Assembly (NCBI RefSeq): GCF_041287255.1
Contig: NZ_JBGGTX010000001.1
Span: forward strand, 806,001 to 870,000
Origin: Tamlana flava
GTDB taxonomy: Bacteria; Bacteroidota; Bacteroidia; Flavobacteriales; Flavobacteriaceae
Length of the DNA stretch: 64,000 nt
Direction: 5' to 3'
Below are positions 9,154-16,419 of the stretch, piece by piece (the stretch's first letter is position 1; every line of letters begins with the position of its first letter). The position numbers and the translations under genes are program-made. The notes beneath the pieces are model-generated. The model was not told where the DNA came from, ran no database searches, and saw only the letters and a list, made by a program, of their open reading frames with translations.

Positions 9154-9549
9154 ATGAATTTAGAATCCCCAAAAATAAGGGTGGAAAAATCTCCTGAAGA
9201 CATCGTTAACTTTTTAGCTGATGTTAAAAACTTTAAATCCCTGATGCCTGAAAACACAAGTAAGTTTGAAGTTTTAGATGAGGACACTTTTATTTTTGCT
9301 TTGGCGGGCATGCCAGAAATAACCCTTAAAAAGAAAGAAGTAATACCCCCAAACAAAATTGTTTTTGGTGCTGCCGGTGGCAAAATAGATTTCTCACTTA
9401 CCGGGCATATATTACCTAAGGATGTGGCTTCAAGTGAAGTTCATTTGGAATTTACTGGAGACTTTAACCCGATGATGTCCATGATGATAAAAAAGCCGAT
9501 ATCAAAATTCATAGAAACCTTGGCAACCAATATTCAAACGGCTATTTAA
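9154..9549 (+). CDS. SRPBCC-fold protein (START/Bet v1-like)
   Basis: A 131-residue protein of the SRPBCC (polyketide-cyclase/START-like) superfamily. The pattern is the usual one: an N-terminal strand (ESPKIRVEKS), the helix EDIVNFLADVKNFKSLMPE, a curved sheet (FALAGMPEITLKKKEV) and a long C-terminal helix. Such proteins bind hydrophobic ligands, and no catalytic residues are apparent. It is convergent with birA: the two stop codons share bases 9547-9548 within one TTAA. The role is unknown. Confidence 0.75.
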   Translation: MNLESPKIRVEKSPEDIVNFLADVKNFKSLMPENTSKFEVLDEDTFIFALAGMPEITLKKKEVIPPNKIVFGAAGGKIDFSLTGHILPKDVASSEVHLEFTGDFNPMMSMMIKKPISKFIETLATNIQTAI

Positions 9550-10277
9550 TACAAAAGTGTTATTTCTTTTAAATCGAATTCTTTCAAAATATTGTCTTCC
9601 AACAACACTTGAAGATTTCCAGAATCAGACACACCCTTTATGAATCCTGAAAACATAAAACCCTCAAGATCCTTGAAGGTTGACGGTTTGTTTTTCCGAA
9701 ACAGATAACTTTCATAAGCTTCTTTCAACTCATCAAATTTACCTTTTTGCAAAAGTTTAAAGTACGCTTTTAAATGCTTTAGAATATTTAATGCGATTTC
9801 ATCGGGATTATAAAGCTGCCCTGTAATAATTTTTAATGAGGAAGCCTGTGGCAAGTTTTCAAATGTAGCTTGATTAACATTTAAACCAATACCGATAATG
9901 GATGCATGGAGTGAATTTTGCTTAATGACATTTTCAATTAAAATACCACAAATTTTCTTATGTTCTGACAAAATGTCGTTTGGCCATTTAATACTCAAAC
10001 GCGGAATTGAAAACCCTTTAAGCGTTTTTAAAATTGCCAAAGCAGTAACCATACTTATAAAAAATGGTTGCTCAATTGAAAGACCAGAAAAGTTCTTGAA
10101 TACGCTAAACGTTAGGTTTCTAGACGTTTCAGATTCCCATACCGTACCCATTTGCCCACGGCCACTTGTTTGCTTTTTGGCAATTACAACGGTATAATCA
10201 TCCAGCTTATCCTTGGCACTCAAATGGCGCAAATAGCTATTTGTTGAATCGATGGCATTAAGTTTGATTATACGCAT
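9546..10277 (-). CDS. birA: Biotin--[acetyl-CoA-carboxylase] ligase
   Basis: Attaches biotin to the carboxyl-carrier protein via biotinyl-5'-AMP. Key motifs are DSTNSYL near the N-terminus, the biotinyl-AMP loop SGRGQMGTVWES, and KWPNDIL with the active-site lysine and asparagine. At 243 aa the protein lacks the N-terminal DNA-binding helix-turn-helix of E. coli BirA. It is therefore a monofunctional ligase, not a repressor. It is divergent from rsfS and overlaps the SRPBCC gene end by 4 bases. Confidence 0.92.
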   Translation of the reverse strand: MRIIKLNAIDSTNSYLRHLSAKDKLDDYTVVIAKKQTSGRGQMGTVWESETSRNLTFSVFKNFSGLSIEQPFFISMVTALAILKTLKGFSIPRLSIKWPNDILSEHKKICGILIENVIKQNSLHASIIGIGLNVNQATFENLPQASSLKIITGQLYNPDEIALNILKHLKAYFKLLQKGKFDELKEAYESYLFRKNKPSTFKDLEGFMFSGFIKGVSDSGNLQVLLEDNILKEFDLKEITLLY

Positions 10278-10343
10278 TTGCAGGTTATTAAAGAAGTATC
10301 AAATCTTATGATTATTTTAAAGTATAAAGAACCAAAAAAATAA

Positions 10344-10351
10344 TAACTTTG
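10344..10351 (+). promoter_or_regulatory. -7 element upstream of rsfS-ftsH run
   Basis: TAACTTTG matches TAnnTTTG 20 bases before the rsfS ATG. No TTG is found at the ideal -33 distance. It is the likely start of the rsfS-ftsH transcript. Confidence 0.5.
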
Positions 10352-10370
10352 CACAAATTAATTAAAATTA

Positions 10371-10742
10371 ATGGCGAAAGAAAAAATAAGCACAGACCAA
10401 TTAATATCAGTCATTATAAGCGGTATTGAGGACGTTAAAGGAAAGGAAATTAGTATACTGGATTTAAGGGATATCGAAAACACGGTTTGTGATTATTTCA
10501 TTATATGCGAAGGTACTTCAAACACGCAAGTAAACGCCATAGTTAACTCCATCCAAAAAAAAGTTAGTAAGGAACTAAAAGACAACCCATGGCATACAGA
10601 AGGAGCCGATAATGCCGAATGGGTATTAATTGATTATGTTAACGTTGTTGTGCACGTGTTCCAAAAGCACATCAGGGAATTTTATGATATTGAAAGTCTC
10701 TGGGGAGATGCAAAAACAACAGTTATAGAAACGAGTTACTAA
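10371..10742 (+). CDS. rsfS: Ribosome silencing factor RsfS
   Basis: A 123-residue Iojap/DUF143 protein that binds L14 of the large ribosomal subunit and blocks subunit joining in starvation. Family hallmarks are seen: ISILDLRDIENTVCDYFIICEGTSNTQVNAI in the first half, then PWHTEGADNAEWVLIDYVNVVVHVF. The tail REFYDIESLWGDA is also characteristic. It lies 9 bases before ftsH in the same direction, a common flavobacterial pairing. Confidence 0.94.
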   Translation: MAKEKISTDQLISVIISGIEDVKGKEISILDLRDIENTVCDYFIICEGTSNTQVNAIVNSIQKKVSKELKDNPWHTEGADNAEWVLIDYVNVVVHVFQKHIREFYDIESLWGDAKTTVIETSY

Positions 10743-10751
10743 AAAATTGCA

Positions 10752-12719
10752 ATGGCAAACGATAATAAAAACACAAAAGACAAGAAACCTAAATTCAGTC
10801 CGTATTGGATTTATGGTATACTCATAGCTATTTTTCTAGGATTTCAGTTATTTGGAAGTGGAAGCTACCAAGATGGGAATAAAATTACAAAATCTGACTT
10901 TTTTAGATATTTAGAAGATGGAGATATTGAGCAGGTTGACATCATAACAAACACGAGGGTTGCAAAGGTTTATTTAACAAAGGAAGCCGAAAGTAAGGAT
11001 GTTCACCGAAAATCGAAACCGCAAACATTTCTTCCAACAACCAACAAATTACCGAATTACACTTTCGAATTTGGGAGTCTTGAAAAGTTTGAACAAGATT
11101 TAGATGACGTAACAAAAGACTTATCCACCAAACCTCGAATAGACTTCGATAAGGAAACTGATAATTGGGGGAATCTTTTAATGGGTATTTTACCTTTTAT
11201 TCTTTTAATTGCCGTTTGGATATTCATCATGCGCCGTATGTCTGGAGGTGCTGGTGGAGGTGCCGGCGGACAAATATTTAACATTGGAAAATCTAAGGCC
11301 AAACTATTTGATCAAAACACTGAAGTAAAAACCAGTTTTAAAGATGTGGCTGGGCTTGAAGGTGCCAAAGAAGAGGTACAAGAAATTGTTGATTTTCTTA
11401 AGTATCCTGAAAAATATACCACTTTGGGTGGCAAAATACCAAAAGGCGCCTTATTGGTAGGTCCTCCTGGTACAGGTAAAACCTTGTTAGCTAAAGCTGT
11501 AGCTGGTGAAGCTAAAGTGCCTTTCTTTTCTTTATCTGGATCAGATTTTGTGGAAATGTTTGTTGGCGTTGGAGCATCCCGCGTTCGAGATTTGTTCAAA
11601 CAAGCCAAGGAAAAATCGCCGTCAATTATTTTCATAGATGAAATTGATGCCATTGGTCGTGCCAGAGGTAAAAATGCCATGTCTGGAAGTAACGATGAGC
11701 GCGAAAATACTCTTAACCAATTATTGACCGAAATGGACGGTTTCGGTACAAACACAAACGTTATTGTTTTAGCAGCAACCAACAGGGCAGATATTTTAGA
11801 TAAGGCGTTAATGCGTGCGGGACGATTTGACCGTCAAATTTTTGTGGATTTACCCGATGTACGAGAGCGTAAAGAGATTTTTGAGGTTCATCTACGTCCA
11901 CTAAAAAAAGCTAAAGATTTAGATTTAGATTTCCTTTCAAAACAAACTCCTGGTTTTTCTGGTGCTGATATCGCCAACGTGTGTAATGAGGCGGCGTTGA
12001 TCGCTGCCAGAAATGGTAAAAAAGAAGTCGATAAACAAGATTTCCTAGATGCTGTTGATAGAATAATTGGTGGTCTTGAAAAGAAAAATAAAATCATTAC
12101 ACCAAGCGAAAAAAGAGCTGTGGCCTTCCATGAAGCTGGACATGCCGTGGTGAGCTGGATGTTGGAACATGCTGCGCCACTTGTAAAAGTAACCATTGTA
12201 CCTCGTGGACGTTCATTGGGTGCTGCTTGGTATTTACCAGAAGAGCGATTGATTGTTCACCCAGAGCAAATGCTTGACGAAATGTGCGCTGCCCTTGGAG
12301 GACGTGCTGCGGAAAAAGTTGTTTTCAATAAAATTTCAACCGGTGCGCTTAGCGATCTTGAGAAAGTAACCAAACAAGCAAGGGCCATGGTTACCGTTTA
12401 TGGCTTGAGTGATAAAATTGGAAATTTAACCTATTACGACTCTTCAGGGCAAAATGAGTATGGTTTTACTAAACCTTACAGTGAGGAAACCGCAGAGCTG
12501 ATAGACAAAGAAATTTCGAGAATTATTGAAGAACAGTACCAACGTGCCGTTAAATTACTTGAAGATCACAAAGACAAGTTAACAGAACTGGCAACAGTGC
12601 TGCTAGAAAAGGAGGTTATTTTTAAAGATAACCTTGAAAAAATATTTGGAAAACGAGCCTTTGAAAAAGAGGAAACCATAGCAGCAAAAACCCAAGAAGA
12701 CACTAAGGAGGAAGAGTAA
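10752..12719 (+). CDS. ftsH: ATP-dependent zinc metalloprotease FtsH
   Basis: Membrane-anchored AAA+ protease that degrades misfolded membrane proteins and regulatory substrates. Two transmembrane segments (about 16-36 and 142-161) bracket a periplasmic domain. A Gly-rich linker leads to the AAA module with Walker A at 237-244 (GPPGTGKT), Walker B IIFIDEID (about 292-299) and the second region of homology ending RAGRFDR. The M41 protease domain carries HEAGH at 460-464. The 655-residue length is normal. A rho-independent hairpin follows at 12846. Confidence 0.96.
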   Translation: MANDNKNTKDKKPKFSPYWIYGILIAIFLGFQLFGSGSYQDGNKITKSDFFRYLEDGDIEQVDIITNTRVAKVYLTKEAESKDVHRKSKPQTFLPTTNKLPNYTFEFGSLEKFEQDLDDVTKDLSTKPRIDFDKETDNWGNLLMGILPFILLIAVWIFIMRRMSGGAGGGAGGQIFNIGKSKAKLFDQNTEVKTSFKDVAGLEGAKEEVQEIVDFLKYPEKYTTLGGKIPKGALLVGPPGTGKTLLAKAVAGEAKVPFFSLSGSDFVEMFVGVGASRVRDLFKQAKEKSPSIIFIDEIDAIGRARGKNAMSGSNDERENTLNQLLTEMDGFGTNTNVIVLAATNRADILDKALMRAGRFDRQIFVDLPDVRERKEIFEVHLRPLKKAKDLDLDFLSKQTPGFSGADIANVCNEAALIAARNGKKEVDKQDFLDAVDRIIGGLEKKNKIITPSEKRAVAFHEAGHAVVSWMLEHAAPLVKVTIVPRGRSLGAAWYLPEERLIVHPEQMLDEMCAALGGRAAEKVVFNKISTGALSDLEKVTKQARAMVTVYGLSDKIGNLTYYDSSGQNEYGFTKPYSEETAELIDKEISRIIEEQYQRAVKLLEDHKDKLTELATVLLEKEVIFKDNLEKIFGKRAFEKEETIAAKTQEDTKEEE

Positions 12720-12845
12720 GCACCGTGGGCATTTATTTTGTTATGGTTTTGGTAAATTACTCTTGGTTAGGACAACAAGCCATTTTAAGGAACAAAATTT
12801 TGATTTCAATCATACCTTGGAACACTTAAATCTCGATTATCGAGT

Positions 12846-12886
12846 AAAAATCTTAAATTAGTCGTAGGGTTAATTTAAGATTTTTT
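12846..12886 (+). terminator. Hairpin terminator after ftsH
   Basis: A 15-base stem (12846-12860 pairing with 12871-12885, AAAAATCTTAAATTA and its complement), a 10-base loop and a T-run to 12886. It separates ftsH from the LUD gene that starts at 12934, so the downstream genes may have their own promoter. Confidence 0.6.
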
Positions 12887-12933
12887 ATATTTGAATAACC
12901 TCTTATAGTTTACGGTTAATAGCAATACATTAA

Positions 12934-13542
12934 ATGAGTCTTTTTAGAAAACTTTTTGGTTCTAAATCTGAACGTACAGACGACGAATTAAAATCTGATG
13001 ATAGAGGCAAATACATGCCGGAAATAAAACTACCTATAGACGAAAGGTTTACCATAAACTTTAAAGCTAATGGTGGTAAGTTTTTGTATTGCGAAGATTT
13101 AAATGAAATTTACCGAAATCTTGAAAACATCATTTCCGAAAATAATTGGAAAGAAAAAAAAGCTTTGGTAATTGACGAAAACTTGGAGGATAAATTCAAA
13201 AAAACGAGTTTAAATCCAACAACAAAAATTAACGAGTCTACATTCTTTTTAACCACCTGTGAAAACTTGATTGCCAACGACGGTTCACTGTTAATTTCCT
13301 CAAAACAAATCTTTGAAAAAAAATTGCCCGAATTACCACTGAACTTCATAGTTTTTGCAACCACAAGCCAAATTGTTGAAAATATTGGTGAGGGCTTGCG
13401 CGGTATAAAATCAAAAAACAGACAAAAAATACCTACTAACATCACCACCATTAAGCACTTTAAATCAAACGATGAAAAAGATTTTCTAAGTTATGGTAGC
13501 AGTGCAAAAAACCTATACCTACTTCTTTTAGAAGATTTATAG
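12934..13542 (+). CDS. LUD-domain (LutC/YkgG-like) protein
   Basis: A 202-residue protein resembling the LUD domain of lactate-utilisation proteins LutB/LutC. The second half shows the fold's typical order: FFLTTCENLIANDGSLLISS, then LPLNFIVFATTSQIVENIGEGLRGIKSK. The N-terminus MSLFRKLFGSK is basic and amphipathic. No ferredoxin-type cysteine motifs are present and no lutA/lutB partner lies nearby, so a role in lactate oxidation is doubtful. It lies one base before cdsA and is placed in the phospholipid run. The function is unknown. Confidence 0.75.
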   Translation: MSLFRKLFGSKSERTDDELKSDDRGKYMPEIKLPIDERFTINFKANGGKFLYCEDLNEIYRNLENIISENNWKEKKALVIDENLEDKFKKTSLNPTTKINESTFFLTTCENLIANDGSLLISSKQIFEKKLPELPLNFIVFATTSQIVENIGEGLRGIKSKNRQKIPTNITTIKHFKSNDEKDFLSYGSSAKNLYLLLLEDL

Positions 13543-13543
13543 T

Positions 13544-14365
13544 ATGAAGGAAATTCTTGTTAGGTCGCTTTCAGGTTTATTATACATTACATTACTTATT
13601 ACATGCTTGTTCTTTGAGCAGGCACTTATGGCACTATTTTTTGTTTTCGGATTAATTTGTTTGGGCGAATTTAAAAAGCTCATACAATTAAAAAATTATG
13701 TGCCCTACATCATTTTTGTTGTCCTTTATGGTGTTTTTGGCTATTGGGAAAGTATTTTTAAAACGGAAGATGGGTTTAACGAAGTTGTTCAAATACTCAT
13801 GGTACTTACCATTTTTGTTCAACTATTTCTTATCAAAGATTTATTTTCAGAAAAAACCATTCCACTGTTTCATTCCAAAAGGTTTATCCTTACCACATTT
13901 TATCTAACAAGTGCATTTGTTTTTTTGGTGTTAATTGGTAATCACCATGAACGTTACAACCCAAATATCCTTTTAGGTTCCTTTATTTTGGTTTGGGTTA
14001 ATGATTCATTTGCATTTTTGGTCGGCAAAAACTTTGGCAAACAAAAGCTTTTCGAAAAAATATCGCCTAAAAAAACGGTTGAAGGATTTCTAGGTGGGTT
14101 GTTTTTTGCCTGTATAGCAAGTTATTTTATTGCTACCTTTACAGAAACCTTAGGTTTTACAGATTGGCTAATTTTAAGCATCATCGTAAGTGTATTTGGC
14201 ACTTTGGGCGATTTAATTGAATCGAAATTTAAAAGGCAGGCCAACGCAAAAGATAGTGGAATAATTATGCCCGGCCATGGTGGGCTACTTGATAGGTTGG
14301 ACAGCATCATTTTCGCCGCGCCTATTATTTATTTATTTTTAAGAATTTTGCATTATGTTTCATAA
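13544..14365 (+). CDS. cdsA: Phosphatidate cytidylyltransferase
   Basis: Integral membrane enzyme making CDP-diacylglycerol from phosphatidate and CTP. The 273 residues contain about seven to eight hydrophobic helices. The C-terminal signature includes NDSFAFLVGKNFGKQKLFEKISPKKTVEGFLGG and LGDLIESKFKRQANAKDSG, with the final GHGGLLDRLDS carrying metal-binding aspartates. It overlaps psd by 11 bases (14355-14365), so expression is coupled. Confidence 0.95.
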   Translation: MKEILVRSLSGLLYITLLITCLFFEQALMALFFVFGLICLGEFKKLIQLKNYVPYIIFVVLYGVFGYWESIFKTEDGFNEVVQILMVLTIFVQLFLIKDLFSEKTIPLFHSKRFILTTFYLTSAFVFLVLIGNHHERYNPNILLGSFILVWVNDSFAFLVGKNFGKQKLFEKISPKKTVEGFLGGLFFACIASYFIATFTETLGFTDWLILSIIVSVFGTLGDLIESKFKRQANAKDSGIIMPGHGGLLDRLDSIIFAAPIIYLFLRILHYVS

Positions 14366-15005
14366 AGAAGGTCATAAAATAATATTCGTAACGTTCGGTA
14401 TTGTTGTTGCTGGTATTTTATTGGTGGATAGTTATATAGACATTACTTGGTTACGAACCGCTATAATGATTCTGTTATTGGCTTTCTTAATCATTATTCT
14501 TCAGTTTTTTAGAAACCCAAAAAGAAAAACTTCAGTAAATGGCAAACAAGTGGTATCTCCCGTTGATGGCAAGGTAGTAGTAATTGAAGAAGTTTTTGAA
14601 AAAGAATATTTTAAAGAAAAGCGCTTGCAGGTAAGTGTATTTATGTCACCCGTAAATGTGCACGTAACACGCTACCCGATTAGTGGAAAAGTCATTTTTA
14701 GCAAATATCATCCGGGTAAATATTTGGTTGCATGGCACCCAAAAGCCAGTGAGGAAAATGAGCGCACCACTGTTGTTGTTGCAAACGACACCTATGGCAA
14801 GGTATTACACAGACAAATCGCAGGAGCATTGGCAAAACGAATTGTTAATTACGCCAAAGTGAATGACCAAGTGGAACAAGGTGGTGAATCTGGGTTTATA
14901 AAATTTGGATCACGAGTAGATCTGTTTTTACCGCTCGATACCAACATTAAAGTAACATTGAACCAAAAAGTTCGAGGGGGAGAAACTATTATTGCTGAAT
15001 CGTAA
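14355..15005 (+). CDS. psd: Phosphatidylserine decarboxylase
   Basis: Pyruvoyl-dependent decarboxylase converting phosphatidylserine to phosphatidylethanolamine. The 216-residue form matches the short bacterial class. It has two N-terminal membrane helices, a VSPVDGKVV motif, and SPVNVHVTRYPISGKV with the catalytic His region. The self-cleavage site is Gly185-Ser186 in KFGSRVDL, which produces the pyruvoyl group. It overlaps both neighbours (cdsA by 11 bases, ACBP by 1 base). Phosphatidylserine synthase is not in the window. Confidence 0.94.
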   Translation: MFHKEGHKIIFVTFGIVVAGILLVDSYIDITWLRTAIMILLLAFLIIILQFFRNPKRKTSVNGKQVVSPVDGKVVVIEEVFEKEYFKEKRLQVSVFMSPVNVHVTRYPISGKVIFSKYHPGKYLVAWHPKASEENERTTVVVANDTYGKVLHRQIAGALAKRIVNYAKVNDQVEQGGESGFIKFGSRVDLFLPLDTNIKVTLNQKVRGGETIIAES

Positions 15006-15271
15006 TGGGTAAAACCAAACTGGAAATAGAGTTTGAAGAAGCTGTGGAACGGGTAAACGCACACACCGCCCCATTTCCTGCCGATACGCTTTTAAAACTC
15101 TACGCCTTCTACAAAAAAGCCACGAACGATTACGGCAAACCCCGTAGCAAAAAGCCCATAATAAACGCCTTTAAAACCAACGCCCTTTTTCAGGTAAAAG
15201 GGCTAACCCAAGAAGAAGCCAAACAGAACTACATTGATTTGGTAAACAATTACTTTTTATACCGGAAATAA
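15005..15271 (+). CDS. Acyl-CoA-binding protein
   Basis: An 88-residue four-helix ACBP-type protein. LKLYAFYKKATNDYG matches the conserved LKLYxLYKQAT helix. LTQEEAKQNYIDLVNNYF corresponds to the final helix of the family, and KPIINAFKTNALFQVKGL replaces the usual W-x-AW-x3-KG region. It is expected to bind long-chain acyl-CoA in the cytosol. It shares one base with the psd stop/start junction (TAATG), tying acyl-CoA handling to phospholipid synthesis. Divergent from eukaryotic ACBPs but the domain call is good. Confidence 0.85.
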   Translation: MGKTKLEIEFEEAVERVNAHTAPFPADTLLKLYAFYKKATNDYGKPRSKKPIINAFKTNALFQVKGLTQEEAKQNYIDLVNNYFLYRK

Positions 15272-15443
15272 GGGTTATTTTGAAAAAAATTGGTCTCCAA
15301 TTTAAGGCTACCGCACTGCCCTACAAAACTGATTTGCTTAAATCCATTAACTGCTCATTAATAGGCGAAAAAACTATCTCTTAAAAGAAAAGCATTTATT
15401 TGTAAGAATATTATGTATATTTAACGGAATGAATATAGTATAG

Positions 15444-15479
15444 ATAAACGCAATTGCGTTTATCCAACTGTCAGGCAAC
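15444..15479 (+). repeat. Palindrome plus left core-like site of a gene cassette
   Basis: A perfect 20-base palindrome (15444-15463, ATAAACGCAATTGCGTTTAT) is followed by TGTCAGGCAAC (15469-15479). GTCAGGC (15470-15476) is one base off the integron core consensus GTTRRRY. TGTCAGGCAAC is the inverted copy, with one mismatch, of GTTGCCTAACA at 16276-16286 at the end of the DUF3592 gene. Seen directly; the cassette interpretation is inference. Confidence 0.5.
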
Positions 15480-15495
15480 ATAAAGACAAACGATA

Positions 15496-16284
15496 TTGAC
15501 AAATAGAAAGATTAATTTCAAAACCATCTGGCAAAGAGCCAAAATCAGACCAATTCTACTACTCTTTGCATTTCAAGGAATTGGATTTGCATTACTTCTT
15601 TTTCTTCCAATGGCCTTAATGATGAATTCATTGGGAAATAGCTTACCATTTGTTGAAAACGCTGAAAAAATTAAATCTGATGGAATAAAATCGAATGCTA
15701 CTATAACTGGAATTAAAGGAATTGACAACATAACTATCAATGGGAATAACCCTCAAATTTTGACTTATGAATTTGACAACAACGGAGAGAAAACGGAATC
15801 AAAATTTAGTGTTTTTGAACCTGAAAAAACGGATAATTTAAAAATTGGAGATATAATTTCAATTAAACATTTGAGCGGAGAATCAATTCCAACTGAATTT
15901 AAGCAATATTCGTTTAGTATTGATTTTGTGTATTACATAGCTGGAGTTGTTTTTTCAATTGGACTAATACTTTGCTTTATTCTATACTCGCGAATAAATA
16001 AGGAAATCTCATTATATAAAACTGGCAGAATTATGGAAGGAAAAATAATCTCAATAAGCCATTATAAAGGTTTCACATTTTCAAAATTTGGTTCATCAAT
16101 GGATGTACATTATGAATATGGGAATAACGTTGTGAAATCAAGGACTAATAATTTTGCTTTGACAAATAACAAATCAATTGGAGATTCAATTAAAATTTTG
16201 GTTTCACAAGACGGAAACTCATCTTGTTTGTATCCTGAATTGATTGCTAAAACTAATAGTTGGAAAGAAAATTACGTTGCCTAA
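15496..16284 (+). CDS. DUF3592-like membrane protein carried on a cassette-like unit
   Basis: A 262-residue protein with a TTG start. It has two transmembrane segments, near residues 18-40 (PILLLFAFQGIGFALLLFLPMA) and near 150-172 (YYIAGVVFSIGLILCFILY). Between them lies a beta-rich domain (SNATITGIKGIDNI...LTYEFDNNGEKTESKFSVFEP) and after them a second similar one (EGKIISISHYKGFTFSKFGSSMDVHYEY), the pattern of DUF3592 proteins. Function unknown. The stop codon is embedded in GCCTAAC, the inverse core of a following attC-like structure. Its AT-rich, Asn/Ile/Lys-rich coding differs from its neighbours, in keeping with acquisition. Confidence 0.7.
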   Translation: MTNRKINFKTIWQRAKIRPILLLFAFQGIGFALLLFLPMALMMNSLGNSLPFVENAEKIKSDGIKSNATITGIKGIDNITINGNNPQILTYEFDNNGEKTESKFSVFEPEKTDNLKIGDIISIKHLSGESIPTEFKQYSFSIDFVYYIAGVVFSIGLILCFILYSRINKEISLYKTGRIMEGKIISISHYKGFTFSKFGSSMDVHYEYGNNVVKSRTNNFALTNNKSIGDSIKILVSQDGNSSCLYPELIAKTNSWKENYVA

Positions 16285-16409
16285 CAATGTATAACCGCAA
16301 TTACGGCGGATTCGACTACGTCCGAATCCACTCGGAATTGCTAACGTCTGTGCCAAGACGAAAATTACCACATATTAAACTGTAACTACGGTTATACGAA
16401 CCGTAAGGC
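16279..16409 (+). repeat. attC-like folded recombination site downstream of the DUF3592 gene
   Basis: A 131-base imperfect palindrome. Outer boxes are GCCTAAC (16279-16285, exact RYYYAAC) and GTAAGGC (16403-16409, one mismatch to GTTRRRY). The next pair inward is TATAACCG (16290-16297) with CGGTTATA (16389-16396). The centre holds nested stems: GCAATT/AATTGC (16297-16302, 16336-16341), GGATTCG/CGAATCC (16308-16314, 16323-16329) and CGTCT/AGACG (16345-16349, 16356-16360). Box order and total length match long integron attC sites. No integrase gene is in the window. It ends 10 bases from the valS stop and could also end transcripts. Confidence 0.55.
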
Positions 16410-16419
16410 GAACCAAAAC

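Noticed and set aside
11312..11782. 156-residue open frame on the minus strand inside ftsH
   Set aside because: It lies fully within the conserved AAA domain of ftsH on the opposite strand, has no recognisable domain and a Ser/Pro-rich composition typical of antisense frames.
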